This document shows, piece after piece, positions 11,818 to 24,608 of a stretch of DNA of 64,000 bases. The translations under genes and the position numbers were made by a program. Each line of letters starts with the position of its first letter. The stretch's first letter is position 1. The DNA is from Eleginops maclovinus. Its lineage: Eukaryota > Chordata > Actinopteri > Perciformes > Eleginopidae. Location of the stretch: NCBI RefSeq assembly GCF_036324505.1, contig NC_086361.1:6546828-6610827 (forward strand), in the 5' to 3' direction. The notes beneath the pieces were generated by a model. That model saw only the letters and a program-made list of their open reading frames with translations, had not been told where the DNA came from and did not search any database.

Positions 11818-14800
11818 CACGCACGCAGACAGACAGAGAGACAGACAGGCAGAGAGGTTATTTGAAGAAGTTTAGTGGGAAATAGCACACAGTCACGCCT
11901 GAAAAAGTGCCACAAGGTTTGACATCCCTCAAGGCCTCCCATTTATACACTTTATTTCTTACCCAGACTCCTAATTATACCCACTTCTCATCCTCCCATC
12001 CTATGCTTCCTCTCCATGCCTCTCTTATCGGTCAGCTAGTCAAGCCACAGGGCAGAGTGATCGCCTGCTGTCATCCAAGGACCGAGTCCAGATCTCACTG
12101 ATCAGCAGCGCACAAAGGTAAAAGGTTCACACTGTGGTGCAAGACTCATGCCAGGACATATATAAGAGGATTCTCTGCAGGAAAAAGGGAAAGAAAAGAG
12201 GTCCGGCTCAGATTGTATAGGATTTGTGTGAGTGCATTCACGCTGGGCTAAAGAGAGGCGAAAAGAAAGTGTAAAACTAGCCGAGGAGAAGCCTATGAGC
12301 CTACAGTGCAGAGCTTTACCAGGCCAGCTCACGTTTTTTATTTCTCTATGAATTGCATGCTGATTTTTCTTTGGGGTACGGCAAGGGCAGTAGAACTCAG
12401 AACAGCAGGGAAATTTGAAGCCCTTCCTGTTTTATGCAAATAACAGCGAGGTACTGCCAGCACTCCTGGCAAACACAGCGGTGAATGCCAATCAAACAAT
12501 CTGCGCTTGGCTGAAATGAGCACTGTGTGGGGTTACGTGCCAGGGCACCACCGGGGAGAGGATGACATGTTTTTTCTTCTTTCAAGGAAATAGCGTCAGA
12601 CATCAAGTAATACTATGTATGGTGCCGGTTATGTTAACAAAACCAGTGGGGGGATGTCACTTTAAGTGAGCCTAGAATGAAAGCCTGTGATTCACACAAA
12701 TAGTTCATTCGGAGGGAGCAGGAGCGAGATGAAAGAGGTGAGGAGAGAAAACTACGGAGAGTAAATTGTTGAAGAGAGGAGGGTTAGAGGAGAGGTCTCA
12801 GTTTGATTTCAAACACTGCCCAGCTCTGGTCTCAATTGGGGGTGATAGAGGGTTATGCCAGGGTGAGACAGACGGGCTGGGCCAATGAGGCAGGGCTCTA
12901 GGGATAGGATATGATGTCTGAATTAGGGTACAGTGTCCAATTGACAGAAGGCATGGAGGATGAATCCAACTTTGCCTGTCCTAGTTTTCTCTCTGCAATC
13001 TACTGTACAAGGAAAGTGGTATTTATTCAGAGCCTAGGTGTGCGACAGATGAATAATGGAGGCTGCTGTTCTGTTGTTAATCAAGTGATTAAAAATCTAT
13101 CATTCTTCAAATTCTCTAAAGACATACTCCTACAAAGACCCATTAGAGCTGGCATGCATATTGTTAAATAAATCATGAGTACATGCAGGAGCAGCAGCTC
13201 TGCTTTACAGAGTCGAACATGATTTTGTGTAAGGGAGCTTTGTTGATTTGTTACACCTGGAAGGTCATTTTGGTTTTATTGCCCAAGGTCAATTTGATAA
13301 ATATAGCTAAAATGTCATGCTATCCATACAAAGGTTAAAAAACACTGGCTCAGTGGGACAAATGAAGTCAATCTAGTTTTATAGCACTTCTCAAAATGTT
13401 CATTTACAGTACAAAGGAGTAGACCATAGTCTTTGGCAACTTTTTTTCCAGGTTAACATTTTTTTTAAAGGTTTTTATATTTGTTAGTTTTGCTGTGGAC
13501 GATAAGAGTTCTGAGCAAAATGCAGGTAAGGACTAATCCATTTCTTTGACTATCTGTTTAGGATATGGCTGGAATGGACACTGGAGCTTGACATTAAGGT
13601 CAAAAGGGCATATTTGATAGAGCATAGTAAATAGTTAACATGCGGAAAAATGGGCGCATGTGACATCCTGAGTTCATCACGACACCATATGATGTTTAAT
13701 TCCATTTGAAAATTATAAAAATACCTTCATGCACAGTAGCAGTAAAGCATCTTTTATCAGATGCAAGGTTTCTGCGGGCGTTCTATGACATCACTTATTA
13801 CAATCTAAAACACTAATGGATCGGGGATTAGTTTAGATCATGCCAGATGCATGATCAACGTCAGTGTCAAATCCTTGTTAAGCGCCCAATGAGACGCTTT
13901 GGTAAACACAGCTCTGTGAACATATTTTTACAGAAGAAAAAAGAAGAAAATAGCAGGGGACTATCGTTAGCAGGAAAATAGGCCATGCTTGTCATCCTTA
14001 TTTCTCATCAACAGCATCAGCTTGCCTGCATTAAGGAGCACGGTGATAAATGTCAAATAGAGAGGCAGGGGAGCTTATATCAGTCTCTGTATTAGTGTCA
14101 TGTACATGGAAAAGATTAGGGGAGAGAGAGGGGCCCATGAAACTAACCGTTACTACTCTGTCACTGTGCGGGGATAATCTAAATGAGGAGATTTGGGATG
14201 TGAGGAGGCGAGGTGGAAAGAGTTAGAAGGTTTTGGTGAGGTAGACAAACACAAAATTGTCTAAGGGGTATGAAAATAGTCCGATCGAAATAATCTTGTG
14301 TTGATCTCCTTAGCCGCCTCTCCTTCCTCCCTCCGCGCATCATTCTCCGCAGCGAAATCCTTCCTGAATGAGCCGCTGCAACACTCATACAATAAGCCAG
14401 AGGCAGTGACTCTAAAAGCTCCACAGAAGAATCCTCATTAGACGCAGCTTTTCGGTCAAGGACGAGACATATAAAAAATGTAGCCATGCATATATTCCGA
14501 ACATCAAAACACCTTACGCACGAAGGCAGAATACAAAAGGACGAGACATGTCTTCTTCAAGACCACCCACTTAGACAGAGGAGTCTACTTCCTGCCCTGA
14601 ATAGATATGCTTTCATTCTTTTTCATTGTATGGGATTCAATAATACAGGCACCACAAAATATTGAGTACTTTACGAGTTACTGAGAAGCCAGCACACATA
14701 GAGCTTCCAGATCTCCCACTGGACTCATACAGAAGCCCGAATAACCAGTTATTACTATGCATTGCATGGAACAATATAATTGAAAATGTTGGTTTTAGGA

Positions 14801-15253
14801 GGATTTTGACCTCTGAGGAATATTTAACAACCCCACCTACACAAAGTTAAGCAGGTTCCTCAATATGCAACTAATTACAATGTTAGGACAAAGGTCAGCA
14901 GCATTAATAGTTGGAGCATCTTTCAGAAGATGTATGATATGATTCAGAATAATCAAAACATGTTTTTGCATAAATAGCACAACCTTCCAACTAAAAATGT
15001 TGGCTTTACAATCCTTTTTCCACAAAACCTGCTCCTGAGGAACAATAAATGGTTGGGTTCAAAATGAGTGAGAAGATACAGTTACCAGTTTGACTATCTG
15101 TAAGGGCACCCAGGAGCCTAATAAAAAATACATGGGTTTAATGAAAAAAATAGCAAAGTTATTGGTCATTAATTCAGAAGGCCATTCTCTAAAGGACAAG
15201 TTTTTCAACCTATCCATTTTTGCCATCTGCTATTCACGTACTAGCTATTTATA

Positions 15254-16903
15254 CAGTGGTATGCAAAAGTTTGGGCACCCCTCTGAGATTTCATGACAAT
15301 TTGCTTTTCCTTTATAATAGAAGATCACAGCAACAACATTTGTTTTCCTACAAAGATGTAGACGTTTTAGTGTTTTCCAGACCAAAATTCTTAGGGTAGC
15401 ATTACATAGTTTTATTATAATAAAATAAAATGCAAAAAATGGGATGTGCAAAAGTTTGGGCACCCTTATAAATAGCATTCATTTCAACACCTGTACGGAT
15501 TTATAGCTGACAGGTTGCTGCACAAAATTGCTTTGATTAGCTCATTAGACCTTCAATTACAAAGACAGGTGGAACCAATCATGAAAAAGGCTATTTAACA
15601 TAGGTAATAGCTGGCTGTGCCTGGCCTAGGTTCTTTCTTAGGGAGTGGCAAGATGGGGACCTCAAAACAACTCTCCACTGACCTGAAAGCTAAGATAATC
15701 CAACATTATAAATTAGGAGAAGGGTACAAAAAATTATCTGACAGGTTTAAACTGTCTGTCTCCACAGTCAGAAACGTAGTTGTGAAATGGAAGGCCACAG
15801 GAACAGTTCGTGTGAAGGAAAGATGTGGTAGGCCGACAAAAATAGGGGAAAGGCACAGGCGAAGGATGGTGAAAATGGTCACAGAGAAGCCACAGACCAC
15901 CTCCAGAGAACTACAACAACATCTGGCTGCTGATGGTGTAGTTGTTCACCGTTCCACAATCCAGCGTACTTTGCACCAGGAAGAGCTCATTGGAAGGGTG
16001 ATGTGCAAAAAGCCTTTCCTGAGTGTTAATCACAAGAAGAGTCGCATGAGGTATGCAAAAGCACATCTGGACAAGCCAGAAGCATTTTGGAACAAAATAC
16101 TGTGGTCAGATGAGACCAAGATTGAGTTATTTGGTCATAACATGAACAGGTATGCATGGCGAAAAAAACACACTGCATTCAATGAAAAGAACTTGTTGCC
16201 CACTGTAAAATTTGGTGGAGGATCTATCATGTTATGGGGCTGTGTGGCTAGCACAGGTACTGGAAAACTTGTTAAAGTTGAGGGCCACATGAATTCCTTA
16301 CAGTACCAGGAGATTCTTGACAAGAATGTTCTAGAGTCAGTCACAAAGTTGAAGCTACGCCGGGGTTGGATTTTTCAGCAGGACAATGATCCTAAGCACC
16401 GATCAAAATCCACCAAGGAATTCATGCAGAAGCACAGGTACAATGTTCTGGAATGGCCATCCCAGTCCCCAGACCTTAACATCATTGAAAATGTATGGAT
16501 TTATTTGAAGAAGGCTGTCCATGCACGGAGGCCAAGAAACCTGACTGAACTGGAGACGTTTTGTGTGGAAGAATGGGCCAAAATACCACCTGCCAGGCTT
16601 AAGGGACTTGTCTGTGGCTACAGGAGGCGTCTACAGGCCGTTATTGCAGCAAAAGGAGGCAATACTAAATATTAATGGAATTATTTCTTAGGGGTGCCCA
16701 AATTTATGCACATGCCTATTTTTGTTTGAATGCACATAAACATGTTTCTGTTTGACCAATAAAAGTTATTTCACTACTGAGATGTTTCTGTTACCATAAG
16801 GTATAACATATGTTAAAATGAAGTTGCTGCTTCAAAAGCTCAGCAAGTGACAAACTGATGCAGTGGTTTTCCTAAGGGGTGCCCAAACTTTTGCATACCA
16901 CTG
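15254..16903 (+). mobile_element. complete Tc1/mariner transposon with IR/DR ends
   Basis: The element is 1650 bp and flanked by TA on both sides (15252-15253 and 16904-16905), the target duplication of the family. The ends are inverted copies beginning CAGTGGTATGCAAAAGTTTG. Each end also has a second, inner copy of the core TGCAAAAGTTTGGGCACC-type sequence, at 15444-15467 on the left and 16690-16713 on the right. Each arm therefore spans 214 bp with two direct repeats, the IR/DR layout known from Sleeping Beauty-type elements. Between the arms lies one intact transposase frame. The element sits in the last intron of the nectin gene, in the opposite orientation. Its near-identical outer ends and undamaged gene suggest a young insertion. 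Confidence 0.95.
15653..16675 (+). CDS. Tc1-type transposase (DD34E), apparently intact
   Basis: This frame encodes a cut-and-paste transposase of 340 residues, starting from the ATG of MGTSKQLSTDLK. An in-frame ATG 36 bases upstream (15617) would add 12 residues, but the shorter start gives the family's standard length. The N-terminal region (residues about 1-110) holds paired helix-turn-helix DNA-binding domains, with the GRPTK AT-hook-like link and a basic ERHRRRM stretch. The catalytic part has WSDETKIELFG (Asp153), the glycine-rich box KFGGGSIMLWGC, QQDNDPKH (Asp244) and SPDLNIIENVW (Glu279). Asp244 and Glu279 are separated by 34 residues, and all three positions equal those of Sleeping Beauty. 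No stop or frameshift is seen. Activity cannot be judged from sequence alone. Confidence 0.93.
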   Translation: MGTSKQLSTDLKAKIIQHYKLGEGYKKLSDRFKLSVSTVRNVVVKWKATGTVRVKERCGRPTKIGERHRRRMVKMVTEKPQTTSRELQQHLAADGVVVHRSTIQRTLHQEELIGRVMCKKPFLSVNHKKSRMRYAKAHLDKPEAFWNKILWSDETKIELFGHNMNRYAWRKKHTAFNEKNLLPTVKFGGGSIMLWGCVASTGTGKLVKVEGHMNSLQYQEILDKNVLESVTKLKLRRGWIFQQDNDPKHRSKSTKEFMQKHRYNVLEWPSQSPDLNIIENVWIYLKKAVHARRPRNLTELETFCVEEWAKIPPARLKGLVCGYRRRLQAVIAAKGGNTKY

Positions 16904-18947
16904 TACATAGCTAATCTGCTAACATTCCAATATTATGTAGACCGTGATGATGCAGGGTGAATAGAGAGAGAATCGCTCGCATTCAGGAAGTCAGTAAATA
17001 CTTCTTTCCTTCTGGTACAGAAGCGCCCTATCACCATTACCCATCATTGTGTAAAAATACCTTTTGAATGCAGGCTTCTCTAGTCTGCGAGTTTTGTCAT
17101 CTCTGCTTCTTACAAATTCAACTCAGAGCCACAGGCACAGATGGACCGTCTCCTGAATTTGTATGCAAATTACAGTCAATATTTTTTTCCAATTGGTTGT
17201 ATGTATATCTCTGCAAAAAAAAAAAAAATGACCTTTGCTCTGTCTTGCAGAAGAAAATATATCGTGCTTCTCGGATAGAGATAACCTACAAGGGCTTTTT
17301 TCCGATTTTGCAAAATGGAGCCGCACACAAAATAATGTAAAATAAATAAAGCCATTTATTTGCCATCCCCTATATACTGTTTATAGGCGATGTGTCTAGG
17401 TGACAAAGGCTCACAGCCCTAGCAGATGTGAGCTTAGGTGGGGAAGGTGAGGCTGAGGCTAAATGTTATCACGCTGGGTTAATGGGACCCAGAGGCAAAG
17501 AAGATACTGGAAACTGGTACACTATAGGATGAAGATTTGAGGAAAACTGACACAAAGCGATGAATATTAATATTTTATGGCTAACTTTGACAAGGTACCC
17601 TAGCTGACAAGCTAAAACAAAGCTTTATGAAAGAAACCCAAAGGTTGGGCTGAAGGACATGCAACAATAAAGATGATAATGGGTAACAGTTGTCCAGTTG
17701 ATGATGGTGCACAGGAAACTACTCGTACAGCATCTGACTAAACCACAAGTGATTTATCCATGAATGGCTAAGTACACTGACTGAGCATGTTTCAGGAACA
17801 AGTAATGTTCCTATATCAGATGTGGAAAAGAACTGTACATCTAGACCATTATTGGTGTCATAGTACCAAATATATTATCACAGGCTTTTGTTTCCTGTGT
17901 GAAGCCGACAAGGAATTTGTTTCTTTGGTTTCAGAATTGGATGTTTCTCTTTCACTCTACCAATGTATTTATTTTAAGCAATTATCTTTGCCAAATTATC
18001 GCCCTGACCTAAAGAAGTTCTTTTGTTTGCATTCAAAACATTTCATTACATTTCACAACCTTCAGTTTTACAATGCAGTGCCGCTGCAAGCCCCTATCTG
18101 ATCCATATTTATCAGGCTGAGTAACACTAATCACCCTCATTTAATCGCCTTATAACATTTAACATTGTTGGGAATTGCCACGCTAGCAGTTTCCCCCCCC
18201 TACTTTCAATCTTTAAGCTAAGCTAGGCGTAAGTGTGTCCTAACTTGATCTCTAAAATTAGAAACTAGTCTTTATAATATAATAATAATATTGACTTTCT
18301 CATGTGACTCTTGGAGAGAAAAAATCAGCTTGGCAAATTTCACAACAAGCTGATCTGTGCTTTCAGAAATGCATTGCTGCGTAAATAAAATAAGTAAGTA
18401 ATGCACAAATTAATTTGTTTGTTGAATTCCAACACAGAGACAAATTGTCAGTAACTTATAGAATACAATAAAAAAAAATTGTTTTAAATAAATTAACTAA
18501 AAGACATACCTATAAATAATAAAACAAGAGAAAATGATAATGCTGAAGTGGTCTCTTAATTTTTTCCGCAGCTGTAGATCTAAGCTTCTAAACTGTAACT
18601 TGTTTTTAAGGGATCTTAAAGCTGAAACTACATTTTTTATTTACAGTTTAACAATAAAACTTGTTGTAAATTGGTTTACAATTTATAGTGATTGACAGCC
18701 TTATAGAAGGAAGTAATCATGGTTCATTTAATGGGATTTACGTTTGTTTTAATGGCACCCTTGTGCACTAATTGTTGCACAATAATAAAAAACAAAGCAT
18801 GTGGGTTCTCCTTAAACACCACAGATCCTTCTGCCGACACACAGGCATCCAAACATAATCAGTCACACTCATACACATACTGTATGAATGATTAATGCTC
18901 TAAATGTCCCTTCATTCATTTACACATGGCATGCACAGATAAGCAGG

Positions 18948-18950
<3 letters not shown>

Positions 18951-19020
<70 letters not shown>
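18951..19020. repeat. (AC)35 microsatellite
   Basis: A pure 70-base AC run in the last nectin intron; GU repeat in transcript sense. Separated by about 60 bases from a second, longer AC run. Confidence 0.99.
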
Positions 19021-19022
<2 letters not shown>

Positions 19023-19081
19023 CTAAGTCATCTATTAGTCACTAAAAGCCTTCAGTGTGTATCTGTCATTTATCAGCAGTA

Positions 19082-19234
<153 letters not shown>

Positions 19235-19970
19235 CTATTTAATTAGTTCTGATTATTCCTGATCTACACTCACACAAAATCCCCCCCCCCCGACTTGCAA
19301 TCTAACCACCGGTGTTTCCATGACGATCTCAATCATTTCCTCATGCAACCCCTTGCCGCAGTGAGGGAGGAAATTTCCTGCTGAAATCATCTTCAATTCT
19401 GTCTGTGCATCACAGATTCTAGCCGGTGCTTTTCATCTCCGGCTCTCTCCCCTCACTTTTCATCAGCAAGGAAATAATCAGAGGGTGGTAGCAAAAAAAA
19501 AAAAAAGGAAAATTAAGGGAGAAAGAAAGACAGAAGCTAACTGTAAACCACACAAAAAGAGACAGGGAGTCTGAATGGCTTTTTTAAGTATTGTGTTTTT
19601 GGCATTTTTCTTGGCCCATTTAGCCTCACTGTACGCTCTCCTCTGAGACTTCAGGATTTTTAAATGGATGCTTTCTGACACAGAGCAAGCAGATGGGATG
19701 AAAACCAAAGAGCACAGACAGACGGAAAGGAGACACAGAGAGAGGAAGAGGGAAGTACGGAGAGAAGGAGGGTCGATGCAGTGGGTGTGGATACAGGAAT
19801 GGATGGATAGATGATGGATGGAAGTGTATATAAATGGGTGGATTCATCTCTTTCAAGCTCATTAACCCTGTTCACCTTGAAAACTCATCTGCATGGCTTT
19901 TCTTCCTACAAAAAACACTCATTCAAACTTACAAAATGCTCGCAAAGGAGTTGCATCTACATGCATGATA

Positions 19971-19977
<7 letters not shown>

Positions 19978-20067
<90 letters not shown>
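19978..20067. repeat. (CA)45 microsatellite
   Basis: A pure run of 90 bases, preceded by a short CG alternation (ACGCGCG), in the last nectin intron; GU repeat in transcript sense. The CG/CA alternation is purine-pyrimidine throughout and could favour Z-DNA. Confidence 0.98.
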
Positions 20068-20069
<2 letters not shown>

Positions 20070-20849
20070 CTAATTGAGTTTTCCCAATCTATGGCACCCT
20101 GCGGGGGTTATGAACTTCAGCAGGTTTCCCAAGTGCCTCCCGACCTTCCTCTTCAAGCTCTATGCTCATTTACCATCCAGCTGCTGCAAACACAGCCGCT
20201 CATACAAACACTCAATGACTCACTTGCACACAAACATACACACTCCCCCCCACCCCACTCCTGGCTCCAGTAACACTAACAACTACCCTTAGCAAAGAGT
20301 GTAAATGCCTGCAAATTACAGCTTGTACACACACATTTGTGCAAGCAGACAAAACAACAAAATACGGACGTACCTTCACACACTTTAGATACACTTTTGA
20401 CACAGCAAATATGTGTACTAGTACACAACCAGTGTTCTGGTCTCAAACACACACGCTGTAAAAAATCCCACTCTGACGCAACACCAAAAGAATGTAAGGA
20501 CTCAGAGGGAAGGAAACCGAGCCAGGAGTTTTACTGAGCACAGATTAACTATACGGTTGTAAAATGCAGCCATAAAAACACACTGCAAGGCAACAAAATG
20601 GCAGCAACAGGACTCTGTATTGATTCAGAGTACAAGTACAGCACCTAACACCAGTCAGATGAGTTCTGTGCCCCGAATGAACCGCCTCAGGTGTTCCTTA
20701 CTGTGTGCAAACCAAGCTTAAAGAGCAACCACGATAAATAAAAAAAGAGTCAGTATGCTACAAAGTAAAGTAAATTCAAATAATTAGTTCAAACTCAGGC
20801 ATAATCATGTTCGGTTCAAGCTTTAAGTGATTTAATTCATTCATTGTTA

Positions 20850-21312
20850 TTTCAGCATCAGGACCAAAACCACCAGACTCACAGACAGTTTCTTTCCACA
20901 GGCCATAAGACTGTTAAACACCTGCGCTCTGTTAAGTGCCTCCACAACCCAAAAAATGTACCTGGTTGCATCCACTATTTATTTAATTACAAACAGTATT
21001 TAACTGTACATCACTGTACAATATTTAATCTTAACTCTTACATTCTGTTATTGTATATTAAATTATACTACTTGTACATAGAATCCTGCATATACTTGAT
21101 CTCTTTCATTATGCCAAGCATCATTTAGCTTATTGTGTTTATATTCTATTCACTATTCATTTTGCACTACTTTAAAGTTTTATTTTATTATTTCTATTTT
21201 ATTATTTTGTCTTAAGTCCTTTTATAATGTTTTGCAGTGTTGGAGTAGCACGGGACCTAAGATTTTCAATGCCATAACTACACTGTAGTGACTGTGCTCA
21301 TGATAATAATAA
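20850..21312 (+). mobile_element. LINE 3' end with AT-rich 3' UTR
   Basis: One plus-strand frame reads RTKTTRLTDSFFPQAIRLLN, close to the C-terminal pattern of several fish non-LTR elements (arginine-threonine-asparagine-rich segment followed by FFPQAIRLLN). An AT-rich stretch follows, and then the characteristic end GTTGGAGTAGCACGGGACCT with AAGATTTTCAATGCC and a TGACTGTGCTCATGATAATA tail. The copy is 5' truncated and has no poly(A). The clade is not assigned. Confidence 0.65.
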
Positions 21313-23377
21313 CACTTAATCATCGTCCTTAACTTGCAAGTCCTTTCATATCGACTGATTCTCTTTCTTGAATAGAAATATGCTTGTGTTGAAAGGGTTT
21401 CAAGAAGTTTGTGTATTTTAATCTTATAAATGTGGCTTTACCAGGGAATAATGCTTTTATTTCTCAAATCTACAGTTACAGACACATATCTGTGCCACAG
21501 TAACAATCTCCCTCGAGCCCACACACTTATCCCGATGAGTTATGAAAATGTCTCCTCAGTCAGGCGATCTTCAGATTATCTACCTTTTCCTGCCTGATTA
21601 TACAGAGCTGTGTGTCATCCTCCGGCGGTGGGTAATTAGGTACGCCTCAGAAAATGTGTGTCCCGTGTAAGATCAGTGCTGTGACCTTAAAAAGAGTCAA
21701 GAGCCTCCGGATCACAGGATGTCTTGTTTCCCTGTCATGCTGCCTGAAACTGTCTGCAAGGCACAGTTCTACAATTAGCCTTTATATCTTATTACAGGTA
21801 AAAACTGTAGTCGAGTCATGCATGCGTTTTGTAAAGTCTGATTTAATCAAACCCAGATTGCTACTTGGAAAATGAGCACTTACTACCCACTGGGCCAGCA
21901 GGGTGGCCAGTGATTACAGACACAAAGCCGTAACAGAAAATAAAGGTTTGATTCCAGATCTCTGCCTTAGGATGCAATCACACCTCTGTTTTCTCTTGTA
22001 CAAGCCAATTTATTTTCTTTCTGCATGATGACAAGTGAACCACAGCTTGTGAACACAAAGTCAATTAACAAGCTTGTTTACTGGACAGTGTTGGGAGAGT
22101 TAGAGAATTACTGGAAAAAGGAAGTGTCTTCAATTCCCGTAACGGACATGTATTCCCCCTTCTCTGTAAAGACCCATAATGAAGAAGCTGCTGACTATCG
22201 GTCCGGGATACAGCTTCCCATGGGTTCCATTTGTTAATGCGCGGCTTTCCAGAGATGAAGCCCTGCTCAGTGTCAGGTATCAGTGTATAAATACGCCACA
22301 ACATTGATGTCTCAGGGGAAGTCCTACAGCTGGAACACAATTTAACAAGCTGCACCACCTGGCTCTCGGAAAGCCTTATTTGGAGAGGTTTGGTTGAGGT
22401 TTTAATGACACTGTCCAACTGGAGCAACATGTTCCACCCAAGCCCCCAGGAATTGCGTCAGACTTTGAAGCCAATTTTCGTAGTGACCGAACGGTTGTAT
22501 GCCACATCTTTGTCAATCACGTTACGCCATCTGGCACAAAAATAAGTCTGCAAATCAGTTTTTTTAGGTAAGTAATGTTCCCAGTCTTAAAAATTGAATA
22601 GCTCTTATTTAAAACAGTAGTTTCTAAAAGTTGAAAATTAGCTTAAAGCTGAATCCAGAACGATTTGGTCCTCTTCATTCATTTAAATGAGACCTAACGT
22701 GACGGAGGGAATAGGGGCGGGGCTTGAAGAAACTGGCGTGTATATGCTCTATCTTCCTTAAGGTATAGAAGATTGCTTGAAGATCGCCCAACGATCGCCC
22801 AACGATCCCTTGAAGAACCGGGCATTTTTGTATTCGAGAGTCAGGCCATTTTGGCTTCATGCCCAACTGAACAACTTTCATTGGAATGAACAGGGTTCCG
22901 CCTCCGAAGCCGTATCCAGTTCTCTGTACACATCAATGGTACCACCTATGTGTGGGATGAATCTTTAGTATATTAATTAAATTACCTTGTTGACTTGAAC
23001 AACCCTGTGAATCGTTTCAATGATGCCAAGTCCAGGAGGCGTTTTGTAATTTTTCATCCTCAGCGCCTGCTTGAAACTTTTAACCAGCAGAGATGATAAA
23101 AAATGGCCTCCGTCGGCCAGCCGTGACCACATAAAAGAAGCATTTAATGCAAATCTATGGCGATCCATCATCCGACTGCGGTGCTTACTCACTGCATGTG
23201 TGAACAAGTCGTTTTCTCTCACACACACTCATACACAGAGCCGTCAACTGGAGAGGGTTCAGTAGTTTAATGAACATTATTGATGGTGAGGCTACATCAC
23301 TTCTGGCATAATTAGTGTGATGGCTCACACCTACATGTCTGTGGCTTCATTATTTCAGATTCTAGCTAATATTCACG

Positions 23378-23531
<154 letters not shown>

Positions 23532-23621
23532 CATGTATCATAATCCAATCCCTGTGTAAGTGCTCTTTCTTCTCCACCCAGCAGCCTGTGCAGCATTATG
23601 CACTGAATTTGCATTACTGCC

Positions 23622-23675
23622 GTGTGTGTGTGTGTGTATGTGTGTGTGTGTATTGCTGCGACTGCTTTATGGGTG

Positions 23676-23760
<85 letters not shown>
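23622..23760. repeat. GT microsatellite pair: short interrupted run and (TG)42
   Basis: A short GT run (about 23622-23651, with one TATG interruption) is followed after 25 bases by a pure (TG)42 at 23677-23760. In transcript sense these are CA repeats. They are complementary to the CA run at 23378-23529. Confidence 0.98.
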
Positions 23761-23761
<1 letters not shown>

Positions 23762-24196
23762 ACCCTGTCAAATATATTTTTAGTTTTATTCTGCTTGGCT
23801 GAATGCAGGGAGCTGATTGGATCCAGAACTTGGCTGTTGATACTGATCAACAAAACCAGCTGAATGAACCCCCCCCACCTCTGTCTTCATCCCTATTGCC
23901 CACTCTGACCCCATCCATCTCCCTGTGTAAGTCACCCTCCATCTCCCTCCCTCCCTCTTAAATGGGGCGGTTTGTGGTCGGGTGACTCATTTCTAAGCAA
24001 ATTTGGTCCACGGAGGAGAGGAGAGTGAATGGCAAGGGGGGAGAGAGAAGGGGAGTGTGGGGGTAAAGGGACCCAAGAGAGTAGAAAGCAAGAGAAAGGG
24101 AAAGGGAAAAAGAGGGAGGGAAATGAATATGTGCTTGCGTGCCTTTGCTCATTTCAGATGGATCACTTCCATCCTATCAAATCAGTGAAAAAAGAA

Positions 24197-24209
24197 GGGG
24201 GGGGGGGGG
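24197..24209. repeat. poly(G) run
   Basis: Thirteen G in a row within a purine-rich stretch (about 24003-24240, mostly GA/GGA). Confidence 0.9.
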
Positions 24210-24342
24210 TGAAGAGGGAGGATGAGGGTGCCAGTGAGCGAGGATTTAGGCCGGAGTCACTGCTCTTTTTGCTCCGCTCCTATCCTCATGTTCATGAATA
24301 TGACCAGTAGAACGAAAATTAAGAGCAAACAAGACAGCACTA

Positions 24343-24608
24343 CTGTTTACTTCCACGACATGGTGACATCACTGTGTAACACGCACGCTTCTTTTGGCTT
24401 GCGTTCCAACACATTTAACAGGCTAAGGGGCCGGCCAGCTAACCAATCAGAGCAGATTGGGCTCTGGTTTCAGACAGAGGGTGAAAATAGGAGTTGCAGC
24501 ATAGGCAGTGTAAGACATTTTGGACATTAAAGCACATAAACATGTCACAGTAGCGGAACGAAGTACAGATATTAACCTGGAAATGTGCATAATAGGGGCC
24601 CTTTAAGA
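24343..24608 (+). repeat. dispersed repeat, copy 1
   Basis: This shares extended similarity with 63517-63834 in the same orientation. Shared blocks include TGACATCAC-GTGTAACAC, GCTAACCAATCAGAGCAGA, GGGCTCTGGTTTCAGACAGA, TGCAGCATAGGCAG and ACATTAAAGCA. It ends AACCTGGAAATGTGCATAAT followed by AGGGGCCCTTTAA. It lacks about 40 bases that copy 2 has after GGCTAAGG. No poly(A), tRNA boxes or clear terminal inverted repeats are visible, so its class is open. Confidence 0.8.

Noticed and set aside
15617..15652. Upstream in-frame ATG as the start of the transposase
   Set aside because: Starting at 15653 gives 340 residues and places all three catalytic residues at the family's usual numbers. The 12 extra residues have no counterpart.
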